Assembly (NCBI GenBank): GCA_004194705.1
Contig: SADC01001188.1
Location: 62,001-126,000, forward strand
Source of the DNA: Ditylenchus dipsaci
Taxonomy: Eukaryota > Nematoda > Chromadorea > Rhabditida > Anguinidae
Length of the DNA: 64,000 nt
Direction of reading: 5' to 3'
In this document: positions 31,873-52,094 of the stretch, one piece after another
Layout: every line of letters starts with the position of its first letter
How positions within the stretch are numbered: position 1 is the first letter of the stretch
Notes under the pieces: model-generated
Told to the model about the DNA's origin: nothing
Databases searched by the model: none
The model's input: the letters and a program-made list of their open reading frames with translations, nothing else
Position numbers and translations under genes: made by a program

Positions 31873-32659
31873 GGGGCCGTAGTAACAATAGTAGTAACAA
31901 CTTCCGTGGCTAAAAGTGGAATATCTCGGAGTTCAGTCCACTTTTTGCAAAGCAGTTTTTTGCAAACAAAAAAAGACAAGTTTTATCTTCAGATTTTATT
32001 ACAATAATCTAAATCGCTCATCGGTAACCAGAGCTAGCACTAAATGCAAAAAAATATCCGCAGCTGCGGATATTTTTTGGACCTGTGAGGCTAGAAATCA
32101 AATTTATCGTACAGGTTTGAGCTGATTGTGATGATGTTTCACTTGGTTTGTAGCCTAGATTATAAGGAACATTTTGGTGGTTCAAAAAGTATTTTCGGCT
32201 TTACCAAACTTAAAATATTACTAAAAGTGCCTCTAAATATAGAGTTCGGAAAATTATCCGTGGATAGACTAAGCTAACTTTTCAAATTCAATATTTAGAG
32301 GCACTTTTAGTAATATTTTAAGTTTGGTAAAGCCAAAATTATTTTTTGAAGTACCAAAATGTTTCTTATAATCTAGGCTACGAACCTAGTGAAACATAAT
32401 CACAATCAGCTCAAACCTGTACGATAAATTTCATTTTTAGCCTCACAGGTCCAAAAAATATCCACAGCTGCGAATATTTTCTTGCATTTAGTGCTAGCTC
32501 TGATTACTGATGAGCAATTCAGATGATTGTAATAAAATCTGAAGATAAAACTTGTTTATTTTTGTTTGCAAAAAACTGCTATTCAAAAAGTGGACTGAAC
32601 TCCGAGATATTCCACTTTTAGCCACGGAAGTTGATACTACGATTTTTACTACGGCCCCT
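31873..32659. mobile_element. 787-bp foldback element with long arms
   Basis: Nearly the whole element is two inverted arms of about 370 bp (GGGGCCGTAGTAACAA, GGAATATCTCGGAGTTCAGT, GTACAGGTTTGAGCTGATTG and mirrors) around a loop of about 45 bp near 32250-32290. A nested small palindrome, AATATCCGCAGCTGCGGATA, lies in the left arm. There is no coding content. Confidence 0.85.
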
Positions 32660-33228
32660 GAGGCAGGAAAAAGGACCATTTCGGTGTGAAAAGTATTTCA
32701 ACCTTCGAAAATTATTGACCTCTTCAAATTTTGTTTGATCTTTCTATTCGTAACACTTGACTATGTTAAGAATGCTAAAAAAACATTAAACAAAATGTTT
32801 AGTAGCTGGGCGACATTGAAAAATCCACCCGACCAAACTTTGGCAAGATTGATGCTAGAAAGCAGCTTCCTTTATCTTTCCTTTGGGAATAAAGCAGTGG
32901 CAAAAGTGGGAGCTTAAAATAAGCACTGGATGAAAAAGGGTCTGGTCAAATAAGGGGATGCAACTTGTGCTTGTGTATCGACTAGTTTGACAACGCTGAA
33001 ACTTTTTGCTGCCACATCCTTTTCTTGCTTTTGAAGAACTTTGTTACAGCTAAGTATTGTCTTTTGATGCCAAACAACCTAATAAACATGTTTACTTTGC
33101 TATTATAATTTTCTTTGTTTACTTTAAAAATGGTGACTTTTGTTCAGCCAACAAGGCTGCTTTGATTTTTTTTGTAAAAATCAGGAATTTAAATGCTGTT
33201 AAAGGGGCGAAGTGATTTAAGTCTGGAA
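32660..33228. other. Stretch without a recognised gene
   Basis: A 60-codon frame at 32735-32917 resembles nothing I know. Confidence 0.35.
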
Positions 33229-33230
33229 AA

Positions 33231-33546
33231 GGGCTTCAGTGGCGCAGTGGGTAAGCGTGCCGCATTCTCTGGCATTCCTCCCCCCCTTCCTGATTCTTCT
33301 TTTAGAGAAAATACGGAATGCGTTTTATGGGCCAAAATGCTTCGCAGGTTTGATCCCACGTTGTGGTACACTATTTATTTAAGCTTGTTACACCAACATC
33401 TAGTGGTAATTGGGGTCGCTGGATTAAGTACACAGAATAATTGGTCAAACAAGCAAAAATAGATAACTTGCACATCGTGGGATGGAACCTACGCACGATT
33501 TTGGGCCAAAAAAGCACAAAAGCTTACCACTGCGGCATTAAGGCCA
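33231..33546. mobile_element. Foldback element with tRNA-like arms, copy 2
   Basis: The left arm begins GGCTTCAGTGGCGCAGTGGG then TAAGCGTGCCGCA, like a tRNA 5' half with an A box. GCAGGTTTGATCCCACGTTG (33345 on) is a B-box-like T-arm. The mirror copies are CACATCGTGGGATGGAACCT and AGCTTACCACTGCGGCATTA at 33472-33546. The same structure with a different spacer is at 49431-49750. Confidence 0.7.
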
Positions 33547-33549
33547 CCT

Positions 33550-34490
33550 TTAATTCACCTTTAATTCGAATAGCTCCCACTCTTCAAGCTAATTGGCCAT
33601 ATCGAAAAATCGGGTGTGTTTTTTTACTTTCCCATAGTCCCGTTTTTAGAGGTGTGCTTGGCGGAAAATTTGCTTCTTGGTCTTTGCTGTCATCCTTTTA
33701 CTCTGACCTCAAGTACCTTTCTCATTCTGTGTCGTCTTCAGACTTCGGTTCAGCATTCAGCATACGTTAATACGAACTCAAACATCTTATTTTACTTTTT
33801 CTGCACTGCTACTTAACTACAGACCAAGAAAAAAGCAGAAGGTTCCAAGGTAAAAAAGCACTACTTTGTTAATAAGAAAACCTAAAAATAGAATTTAGGG
33901 GTTTTTAAGCATATTTTGTTAGAATTTAGCAAAATTTTTCAGTGTTTGAATAAAAAACACTGATCATTAGCATTGCTAAATTTGCTTAACAAATAAGCAT
34001 ACTGCTGCCCTACTCTCAGCTTGTAAAGATAATCTTTTGAGTGTTGGTCAGCTAATTAAATTCGTTCTGAGAGGTCTTGTTGGTAGTGTGGTAATTAAGT
34101 TGACTCCCATGCCAAGCCTTGTGGTTTTAAGGGATTAGATAGAAGAATATTATTAGGACAACTACTAATCTTATATTCGAGACAAAGATTAACCCGAAAA
34201 TATGGACGTCATCCAAATCCATAAATCTCTGACATTTTATTATAATCACATCCAAAATATTTTCTTCTTATGTCGCAAAAAAGGCGAAACTTTTTTTTAA
34301 CTTCAGAAAAATTAGGGTTTCATATTAGAGAGATCGCTAAGTTTATCAAATAATACTTTGATTTGATTTTGAAAAAAGCGAACTGAAATTAAATAAAAAA
34401 TGTCAACCTCAGAAAGTCGATAGACTAAGCTAGAATACCTTAAAATTGCACAAAATCAAATTTCAAGCAATTTTTCATGTTTCTAGAGTG
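33550..34490. other. Stretch without a recognised gene
   Basis: The frames at 33441-33816 look like chance. Nothing else supported. Confidence 0.35.
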
Positions 34491-34496
34491 ATCACT

Positions 34497-35000
34497 CATT
34501 GAAAATATGGGCCCTATCCCTCAGTGGGCACGAATTTTCGAGATTGATCCCTCTGAGCCTCAGTTTATTATAGCAACTCTTCCCGAAAAAGAAGTTTTGT
34601 GTGTTTTAGGGCCTGAAACGTGCAGAAAAAAATGTTTTGGCACTTTTTGGAAAAATAATTTTTTTGGATAAATTTTGACTTTTTGCATTGGGGGATTACG
34701 GTAAAGGGTACTGGAGGGTACTTGGATTCCCTATTTTTAAAATCTCTACACCTTTCAGGTCCTAAAACACACAAAAAGCAGTTAAAACCCTTTTGGGGAG
34801 GAGTTACTGTAATAAACTTTAGCCTCCTGTTGTTTTTCGCTAAACTTTTGCACAAAATCGATGACTTTTTTTACTTCAGCAAGCTTCTTACGGCTCACTA
34901 TGCTTCACTATAAAAAATTTCGTGCAAAAATTCAGCCAAAAACAACAGAGGGAGCAAGTTCGAAAATCGGTCACCATTGAGGGATAGGGCCAAAATGTGT
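34497..35000. mobile_element. Foldback element, GGGCCCTATCCCTCA arms
   Basis: GCCCTATCCCTCAGTGGGCA at 34509 pairs with the mirror ending near 34992. Inside, TTGTGTGTTTTAGGGCCTGA pairs with CAGGTCCTAAAACACACAAA. Confidence 0.65.
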
Positions 35001-35004
35001 TTTT

Positions 35005-35755
35005 GGAGCTCGAAAGACTATTTTTCTGAAAATTTTTAGGGAGCCAAGGACCAAGGCTAAATCCTATAATATAAGGTTTTGCATTGACCATTTTATAAAC
35101 AAAGAAGTTGTTCATCTAAAAATAACTAATTTCTTGTAAACAAGTATGTTTGAAAATCTTGGACTATGGCAAAAAAAACTTTTTTTGCTATAGATCAATG
35201 AAAACGAAATATTTCAAGCTATAAACAATAATGCTATTTAAATTATTGGAAGTAAATTTGTCACTTTCCAACATATTTTGAAACATAGGAAACTTTAGTA
35301 GACTACTTTTTGAGCTTTTTTCCATGGAACACACGCTCTGTGTCAAAAGCCAAGCTGTAGCTGAATATCTCTCCGCCCCTCTCTGCCCTAAGTCTCCTTG
35401 GCAACTCTTCCTCAAGGGTGGGTAATGAGTGTGTGTGCCAGTTCCTCTAGCACAAACACTGGTCAGTTAGCCAAGTTTCTTTAGAGCTGCTGACATATTT
35501 TGTAGGTAGATAGCTGTCCTCTCTGCTTAGTGAGGCAAAAAAACAGACACAAGTTGTACCCCTGACTTCCTTGTTATTATTATGTAACTGATTCATGGAT
35601 TAAAAAGGAGGCTATCATCTTTATTTATGTATTTGTATTTATTTGTTTGTCAGTCAGGCCAATGACGCTGGCAATTAAGGGAAATAATTGCCAATATGAC
35701 ATATTTTCAAGGCTCTTTTTATTTTTCGCATTTTTTTCTTAAAACCTCAAGGGCA
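35005..35755. other. Stretch without a recognised gene
   Basis: A GGACCAAGGC motif lies near 35045. 35300-35560 is less AT-biased than its surroundings but has no supported ORF. Confidence 0.35.
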
Positions 35756-35759
35756 CCCC

Positions 35760-35870
35760 CTCCCCCCAAAGAGTATGAGTTCTCTAAGCGTCTACCACCA
35801 AAGAGTACGAGTTCTCTAACCAAATTTCGGTTCGAGAAAGTTTATACTCTTTGGATGGGGTGCACTTGGA
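35760..35870. repeat. Hairpin of AAAGAGTATGAGTTCTCTAA units, copy 2
   Basis: Two direct units and one inverted unit, with GCACCCCCTCC and GGGGTGCACTTGG flanks that pair. It is homologous to 7762-7846. Confidence 0.6.
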
Positions 35871-35879
35871 GTGCTGTCA

Positions 35880-37960
35880 TTTTTTTTCAATATTTTGGTG
35901 TTTAGGATCGACAAGTCAGACCTCAAAAAACGTTTAAACTGAAAAATTCGACTAAAAAGTTTTTAAATTATTTTTTGTAGTACTTTTAGTAAAATGCTAA
36001 AAAATAGGTCAAACATGAAAAATGTCAACATCTATAATTTTTACTTCAAATTTATTTTTAAATTTCTATTTTTTATTTTATTTCCTATTTTATTGTATTA
36101 ATGACGTTTTTAAATGTGCAAAAAAATATTACTTGAAATCCGGTTTAAAAGTTCATTACAATCCAATGTAAAGATTCTTGACTAATCTTAAGATTAAAAT
36201 TCTTATGGCCTAGCTTCCATGCATTCCATATTTTGAGATTTTCGTTACAAGAAAACATTCGCCTATTTTTCGTTTCTTTTTATACAAGCTTCATGATTTT
36301 GTTTGTGATTATTTATGCTTTCTTCGAAGATAAACAGGAATTATTTGATGCTACTTGCGTATGCACCTCCCCCAATCAACTTTTATTGAAAGTGTTTTCA
36401 AATACCTTTTATCGACTCAAAATCACCTCAGGAGTTCAAACAAGACATTATTTTTGAGTTATGGTCGACAAAAAATTGAGTTTTAGTCAACTTTGAACTT
36501 GTTTGTTTGAATTGTTTGAACCATTTTTACCATGTTTTTCAACATGTGATTTGGCAAAAAGGGTCTCTCAATGAACTTTTTTAATCAAAAGTCATGCTCG
36601 GAATTATGTCTAAGGTAAGTGAGTGGGCGCATCTCTAACCAACTGGGGTGGTTTATATGCAAGTAACGTAATTCTTTTCATATACCGTATTTTTTCTAAT
36701 AGAAGTTCTAATCGTCAAACAAAACCACCCCCCCCCCTCCCCAAATTCAAACAACGTGTTCGTGGCAATGCCTAATTAGCCTGATTTTTGAATGTTACTC
36801 TTCAGCAAGTTATCAATGAATTTGTAGCTCATTTCACTGGCTACATAATGGCTGATAACGCAATCTTCAAAAAATAGGTCGAAAACAGAATGCCAAGAAC
36901 ACGATTTTGAATAGGAGGGGCGGCCTTAGTTAGATTTTAACCTTTTTTCGGCACTTTGAAAAATTAGAACTGTTTTTTTCCAATTTTGCCCTCTTCTGCC
37001 TTCTTTCGTGCTTAAAATTTCAAAGCAGAAAATTCACCCGATAAATTTAAAAACAATAGCATCGTCCTGTTCATTGCATAATTCTGAACCACGCGCGGCA
37101 AAAGTCACGCTCGACCAAGTGAGTGTCAAAAATCTTTTGCACCGTTAACATTTTCATAATTATTATTTTACATGTAGTCTAATTGCTAGTCGCTCTTGTC
37201 TACTATGGCAGTAAAAAATTACTTTTGTCTACTCAATTCATTAAACACTAGCAACGGCTACTAATAGTCAGCTTAAATAAGTAATTGTTACTGATGGATT
37301 TCAGCGAAAATACTAATTTAAAGAGCAGGAAATTAGTCTTAAAGACCAATTTTGTCGACAAATAATTATTTAATGATGGCACATTTTTTCATTTTTCAAT
37401 AGAAATCTATTTAAGAACTTTGGCCGTTTGTCTGTTGGTCTTCAAAAGGGTCTACTCTTTTTGCTAGTACTAAGCAAGAATCTACTACTAAGAGTGTGCT
37501 ACTACTAACCAAGAAAAAAAGAAAAGCTAGATGAAGAATTTAAGTGCACACACAGCTCACTCAGTTATTTTGAAGGCTGCGGCTGTTGCGGCCCTTAATA
37601 AAATTGTCTTTTTCTTCTTCTTCTTCCCAGTTGCTTGAGGCTTGTCAATAAAGAGCTGTCAAAAATAATGCTGCTTCTTTCAGATTGAACTTTGAAACTA
37701 AGGTCTAAGGTGCAATTTAAAATTGCGCATTCGACAAATTAAAATTGAATTTAGGTATTTTGAAAACATAAAAACTAAAATGTGTATATTGGAATTATTG
37801 TAAGCTTTAATATAAATCTTTTAAATTTTTAATTTTTTTAATTTGTGGTCCTGCATGGAATTTTTGAGTGAAAAAGATGCTTAATAAGAGCTAATAATCT
37901 TTTTAAAGTATCTTGGATACTCATTTAGTGCACATTAGTAGGGAGCAGTGTTGTGAACCT
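35880..37960. other. Repeat fragments and AT-rich DNA
   Basis: 36395-36640 carries the left part of the core-palindrome family (TTATCGACTCAAAATCACC, ATGTCTAAGGTAAGT at 36606-36620) without a right half. 37480-37640 contains CTTCTTCTTCTTCCCAG, a splice-acceptor-like tract with no exon that I can identify. Confidence 0.4.
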
Positions 37961-37965
37961 CAGAA

Positions 37966-38455
37966 TTACGGCACCGGCACCAGCTCACGGCACCGACCCC
38001 GAAAATTTCAGCGCCTGCACCAGTTAATGGCATCGACCTCGAAAATTTCAGCGCCGGCACCAGTTCCTGGCATCGACCTCGAAAATTTAAGCGCCTGCAC
38101 CAGCTCACAGCACCGACCCGAAAATTTCAGCGCCTGCACCAGTTCATGGCATCGACCCGAAAATTTTAGCGCCGGCACCAGTTCATGGCACCTACTCCGA
38201 AAATTTCAGCAGCGGCACCAGTTCAAAGCACCGACCCCGAAAATTTCAGCGCCGGCACCAGCTCACAGCACCGACCCGAAAATTTCAGCGCCGGCACCAG
38301 TTAATGGCATCGACCTCGAAAATTTCAGCGCCGGCACCAGTTAATGGCACCTACTCCGAAAATTTCAGCAGCGGCACCAGTTCAAAGCACCGACCCGAAA
38401 AATATTGGCAGCGGCACCAGTTCAAAGCCCCGACCCCAAAATATTGGCAGGGGCC
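37966..38455. repeat. 39-40-bp minisatellite, about 12 units
   Basis: The unit is GGCACCAGTTAATGGCATCG followed by ACCTCGAAAATTTCAGCGCC. Units differ by substitutions and 1-bp length changes (39 or 40 bp). It is GC-richer than its surroundings. Reading frames across it (for example 37913-38344) are consequences of the repeat. Confidence 0.9.
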
Positions 38456-38459
38456 ATTG

Positions 38460-40150
38460 ACAACACTAGTAAGGAGATTTTCGAATGGAAATGCAAATTC
38501 ACGGTTAACCGACCCAAACCAATTACCGAAACCGGAAAGTTTCCGATTTTTCGGATAAAAACCGAAATCGGTTACCCGAACCGCCAACCCTACACATTAG
38601 TTCTGATCACTTTTCTTGTATTTTGATTGTTTACGATTTCATAACTTCCTCTCCTTATTCAAACAATATCTCTGACTAAAACTCTATCGTCTCACTAAAA
38701 TAGCATTGAAGTTTTTTGAACCTAAGTGCTTGTCAGTTGCAACAATATCATTAGCTTACAATAGCAAGTCAAGATCCCGCAGTGTGGCATTCTCTTACAA
38801 AACTATACTTTCTAAGCAAGCAAGACACCAAGGCCCTCTATCAATACACACACACCGACAAAAAGGCGGTGGTTTATGTTGGCAAGTAAGCAAGCCTGTG
38901 CTGCTCCTCCTCCTACTTAATCTGCTCTCTTACTTTTGCTATTCCTGCTGCTCATCCACTCTGCACCACCAGCAAAAAGGGCAAAGGAGTAGTGGAAGCA
39001 GAACTAAAACTAGCAAGATTGATTATTGCCAGAGCCCAAGCAGCTGGTTCTGCCTGATCTTTATTATCTGCTAATATATTTGTGTGTGTGTACATTGCTC
39101 AGGAAGCTGGGCTGCAATAATTGTGTCTCTGGCTTGGGTCTTTAGTAGCTGAAGGGGGGAAGCCTAACTTAATTAGTTTGAGGGATTGAGGTGGCCGGAA
39201 CAGGGGCTCTAGGGCAAAACAACCCTTAGTGGCAGTAGTGGTGGTAGTAGTGGCAAGTCATATTATTGCAGCTTGTTTTGAATGTGTGTGTGACCAATGG
39301 GTTTTTTCCAACTTACTGCCTAATGATGAAAAAGAGGAGGATTAGTGGGGATTAGTCATTTTGTGTTAAGCAGAACTATTATGCCTGTTGCCTTGATGTG
39401 TGTTAATAATTTGTTTGTTTGTATATTTATGTCATTGAATGTTCTAAGAAGTGTGTTGAAATCCTGATTTGTGGTAATTAATTGGGGTACTTGGTTTTTT
39501 TGGTGTTTTATTGATCTTTGGTTGCATTTTAAATTAGTGGACTCACCGGGGGTGCGGGGGTGGGATGGGAAACGTTGGTTGGGCGTTATTGTATTCCCGA
39601 GGAGCTGTTTGGCAGGGGGGGAGGGCGGAGGTGAACATAGTAGCGCTAATTAGTGCTTTCGATAATTAGCGGAACAACTTCTATTTAAATTTTTGAAATT
39701 TTGAATTTTTAAAATAAAAAGCGATAAATTTGATTTTTTTTCAAAAATTAGACAATGGCTACTCAAAATTGGTCTTCCATTTTGATTTTCTATTGCTGTT
39801 TTTGGAACGGTACTTTAAATTTGACAATAGGGGGACCAAGGCAAAAGCTTCAAAAAAAAGCAAAGATCCTAGGCAAATTTTTGGTACCCATTGTCGCACA
39901 GAGCCAAAAATTGTATTAGACCAGGGATTTTAATTGCAGTTTTATAAAAGATTGGTATTTTTTCGAGACCCCAAGTCTTTTACTTTGTATTTTTGAGTTT
40001 CTACGTCAAAAAAAAGTTTCCTTCGAAATAGCATAGCGGATAAAATGGCATTTTTTGACGAAAAGTGACCAAATTGTACTTTTTTGGCTAAATGTACTTT
40101 TTCAAAATTTTGAGGTACGTGCCCTGTATTAAATAGACCCGAAATTCCGT
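38460..40150. other. Stretch without a recognised gene
   Basis: 38465-38600 is rich in ACCGAAA. 38700-39400 is closer to balanced composition with GTGTGTGTG and GGTAGTAGTGG tracts. A GGGGGACCAAGGC motif lies at 39831. No ORF resembles a known family. Confidence 0.4.
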
Positions 40151-40152
40151 CG

Positions 40153-40518
40153 ATGAAAAGAAACATTTTGAAAAACATCGAACTTGTTTTTTCAATCTCA
40201 GCTTTTGCTTTGTCATCTTTTTTTCGCTTCCTATTAACACAAAATAATGCGGCTAAAGCTAAGTGTGCAAAGAAGCAAAAGAGAGATCGTATTTCTCAAA
40301 AGGCAAAACTTGGAGCAATAAAAACCAAATCTCTCACCTCAAAAATATTTGAGATAAACGTCAATGCTTTTTTTCTTAAATCATTTTTTGATATAGGTAT
40401 TTTAAAAATTCAGTGTTTAAACATTTTCAAAAGGAAAAAGAAATTTAAAAGTGCCAAGAAATTCATAATGCAAAAAACTTGTTTTTGTAAACACCAGGGT
40501 GGCATAATTAAACTCTAA
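40153..40518 (+). CDS. Unidentified lysine-rich ORF, doubtful
   Basis: The 121-codon ATG frame (MKRNILKNIELVFSISAFAL at the start, then a Lys/Ala/Gln-rich middle with KAKCAKKQKRDRISQKAKLG) has one hydrophobic stretch at about residues 12-28 and a basic tail. I recognise no family. Its position among repeats and its AT-rich codons make a chance frame likely; the middle part is less AT-biased than its neighbours, so I list it. Confidence 0.15.
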   Translation: MKRNILKNIELVFSISAFALSSFFRFLLTQNNAAKAKCAKKQKRDRISQKAKLGAIKTKSLTSKIFEINVNAFFLKSFFDIGILKIQCLNIFKRKKKFKSAKKFIMQKTCFCKHQGGIIKL

Positions 40519-40824
40519 AATTCCTTTTTTCTTTAAAAGGGCATGCCAGCATGTTAGACTGGAAGAGATGCAAATCCAATTTTTTGCCATCTCTGTTTTC
40601 ACTTGTTTCGGGTTAATTCTGATACACTCCGTGTCAAAAATATAGCGTCACCCTTTTTTTAATTTTGAATAAACAAATTTCAACAAAAACCATGACGCTC
40701 GTATCATAAAATAATTTTAACTTCGATAGGCTGTTGCTCAAATTTTGGTTCCATCCCACATTATTTGGTGCCAAAATATGGATTGGTCGCTCTGTTCATT
40801 TTTCCTGAAAAATACCTTGGCACC

Positions 40825-41407
40825 CCTGTCCATTATGGTTACACTGTGATATGGTGATTGTGGTTAACATCATAGGCCTACCCAGGGTGGGGCTAGACGG
40901 GCTTCAGCCCCCCCCCCCCGTCAGCATTATTTGATAAGGATTAGTCCCTTTCGTGAGGATTTTTTTATTATTTTTTTAGTCATTTTAGCCCCTCCCGTCA
41001 GGAAAATTTATGCAATCCTGGATACGCCTATGGTTAACATGATCACCTTGAACACGATCGACTTGAAAACGACAGGGACTATGATATACTTTGGCACCAG
41101 ATAGTGGGATACAACTCAAATTTTCAATATCCCCTCGACTTTGAGAGTCTGTATCTCGACATAGAGTAAATATTTTACAATGCTGTTTAATTCATTTTCT
41201 TAACTGTCACCAGCTCTACCGATCCGGCTTTTTCGATTTTGGATTTTTACTTAAAAACCTCGAGATCGACCCAAAATTTTCAAATTAATGGGCATCCAAA
41301 AAATAAAGCCACCGGTGGCTCCATTAGAGGAAATACGGTATAACCACCATGATTATTATAATCACCATATTAACATAACTATTATGGACAGGGGGACCAA
41401 AGCGTTT
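40825..41407. mobile_element. Foldback element with CTTGGCACCCCTG ends, interrupted by a nested element
   Basis: CCTTGGCACCCCTGTCCATTATGG pairs with the mirror at about 41380-41405. The interior resembles 12138-12332 (GTGGTTAACATCAT...ATGATCACC). A C/G-rich element sits inside at 40880-41034 with CATAGGCCTACCCAGG and GGATACGCCTATGG ends; a relative is at 47247-47392. Confidence 0.6.
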
Positions 41408-41409
41408 TT

Positions 41410-42285
41410 CAATAAAAACAACAGGGGGGACCAAGGCGAAAAATGGGAACGTATTGTCCACTAGAGCCGAGGCTTCTCTTGTAAGCTAATAAAATAGTGA
41501 TCAGGTAACAAACTTGAACAACCTAAATATTTTCTATTAAATTTAGCTTTGTTTGCACTGTTTTGCTTGGTCCATCGATTATTCTCTTTAGCTCCTTGTT
41601 TCCATTTGGCAGACAATTATAAAAGAAGTATTATAATAATCTTGTGAATGGCTAGCAAGTGGGTGTCATCTTCCCAGACCTGCCAAAATTGACTGAAAAA
41701 ATCGATCAGAAGTAAAAGTTTAGCCATCAGCTTATTTTCAATCTACACAAAAAGCACCAAAAACAGCTGTTTGCTCAACTTTTTTGTATCCGCTATTATG
41801 TTTTAGTTGCTCAAGCAAAAATCTTTCTTGTGATTATATCACTCACATAATTTTTTACTAAAATAAAAATAAAGTTTTGCTTTGGCTTTACAAATTGAGT
41901 TATAAACTGCCCAAAAATCTTTTGAAAATCTAATTTTTCGAGTTTAAAAAAGCGGATAAGCAAAAAAGCTCTTGAATTTAGGCTTGCATGTGAGTGTTTG
42001 TCGGTTTGGAAATTAATGCAATTGTGTTGCTTTGAAATTCATGGAAATTCAAGCAGTTTGCTGAGGCTTTTCGGATGTTCCTTAAAGCATTTTTTCATGT
42101 GATTGCTATTGAAGACAATATGTTTTTTGAAGATGTATATAAACATATTTGCTTTTCTGAAATGTGTGCCGCCCTTAATATGTTTTTAAATCTCATTAGA
42201 ATTTTCGTGAACTGGTTTCTGGAGTAAAAATGACAAACACGGGTTTTCGAAATCCAAAAATTGATGATTATTTATTTATGTTGCT
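41410..42285. other. AT-rich stretch
   Basis: No gene or repeat that I can support beyond a GGGGGGACCAAGGC motif at 41425. Confidence 0.4.
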
Positions 42286-42286
42286 T

Positions 42287-42882
42287 AGAGGACCATACTT
42301 GTTGATGACAAAGTGAATTTGGCAAATTCAAATTCAAGCGCGGGACACCTTTTTTATTCTGAAATTATTTTTTTAATCATTCATTACGTATTAACATTAA
42401 TGATCAAAAATAACAGAACAAACACGGGAATCGAACCTGTGATCGACAATCACCACGACAACAGCCTAAGTGCCCTCCCCCTCCAAAGAGTATTTTTCTT
42501 TAAGCCAACTTTTTTCATTTTTCACCTATTTCACACCTTTTGCGCCAACAATACCAAGGGTCTTTGACCGCTTCGCGGCCAAATACCAGCACACTTCACA
42601 CTGCAATAGATTGGGGTGAAAAAAATCAAGCGAACCGAAAAAGATGAGCTTAGAGAAAAATACTCTTTGGCGGAGGCGGGCGCTTGGGCTTCCACGAATC
42701 ATCACACAAGGTTCAAGTCACTGTACCACTGAGCTACTTAGGCCACTAATATATGCCACCGTTTTTTATTTCGATATACCGACAATACATAATTCAAAAA
42801 TTAATTTCGGAGTGAAAAAAGTGTCCCGCGCGCATTTGAATTTGCCAAATTTCTATTGTCCTCAACAAGTATGGTCCTTTGA
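42287..42882. mobile_element. Foldback element with tRNA-like segments, copy 3
   Basis: The ends AGAGGACCATACTTGTTGA and TCAACAAGTATGGTCCTTTG are inverted. CAAATTCAAGCGCGGGACAC pairs with GTGTCCCGCGCGCATTTG. On the minus strand near 42420-42450 GGTTCGATTCCCG is a perfect B box, and near 42710-42750 AAGGTTCAAGTCACTGTACC and CACTGAGCTACTTAGGCC resemble the 3' and 5' halves of a tRNA in antisense. Confidence 0.65.
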
Positions 42883-43128
42883 GTATATCCACACGACCTT
42901 TTGAAAAATACATTTTTTTGCTGCTTGAATATTAATTAGTCCCCTATTTAGATGACCACATATTGCCAATAAGCCTTTTTTCTCAGCTCGCTGCCAATAA
43001 GAGTCCATGCTGACTTGCCCTACCTTTCTATTACTGGTCAACTACTACTTTACTATTTCTCTTGATATTATTAACCTTCGTGCCCTATTATTCGAAAAAG
43101 TGTGATTTTGGTTGAAAACTTGTAAAAA

Positions 43129-51413
<8,285 letters not shown>

Positions 51414-52090
51414 GTCTTAAAATGTGTAAATCTCAATTGTGTAATTACTTAACTAAAGCTCATTGAAAAATGCTCAATTGTATCTATTTTGTTCTTTCAT
51501 TGTTCTAAGATTAATATTGCTCCTACCGTAAAACCTCTCATAGTAGCCCCACCCCTCGTTCAAAATCATGTTCTTGGCATTGCATTTTAAGCGACTTTTT
51601 GGAGACTGCTTTCATGCAAGTAACCACTCATTTTGTAGTCAGTGAGATAAGCTACAAAGTAAGTGGTAGGTTGCCTAAGAGAAAATTTGAAAAAATGGGT
51701 CTAAAACACATTGCCAAAAACACGATTTTTAATCAGGGGGTATAATTAGAGGTTTTACGGTAATTTTGTTGCTAAAGGTGCTCTGAGAAAACATTTAAGT
51801 TAATATGTTATGACATTTTGTAGGATCACCAATAATGATTCGAGTATTCTGGCATAGTTAGTTTAAAAAATTTGATTTTGACCTGCCCTGTATGTATAGA
51901 ATTATATATTTTTTAATAGAAATAAATAGTTAATTACTGTCAAGTGGCTAGAAAAGATTTGTCAAAACAAGATTTGGTAAAACGCGGCGGCGGTGAAATC
52001 ATCCTCGACAATTTTTTCAGTGGTCAGTGAGATGAGTTACAAATAACATTTGAGCTGCTGTTAAAAGCAATACAAAAATCTGACTAAACT
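51414..52090. other. 3' flank of the kinase gene with one MITE
   Basis: 51524-51762 is an inverted-repeat element (TACCGTAAAACCTCTCATAG and mirror CTATAATTAGAGGTTTTACGGTA shortened) related to the ends at 54549, 55931 and 57310. The rest shows nothing I can support. Confidence 0.55.
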
Positions 52091-52094
52091 TTAC

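Noticed and set aside
33231..33420. A functional tRNA gene
   Set aside because: A- and B-box-like segments are about 100 bp apart with a long insert, there is no complete cloverleaf, and the arrangement is mirrored within the same element.
37913..38344. A 143-codon open frame over the 40-bp minisatellite
   Set aside because: The frame stays open because the unit lacks stops; the same repeat is open in another frame (38304-38558), and unit lengths of 39 and 40 bp change the frame along the array.
38706..39074. A 122-codon frame with a Leu-rich stretch and Ser/Lys-rich end
   Set aside because: No signal peptide at its start, no family resemblance, no splice or polyadenylation support.
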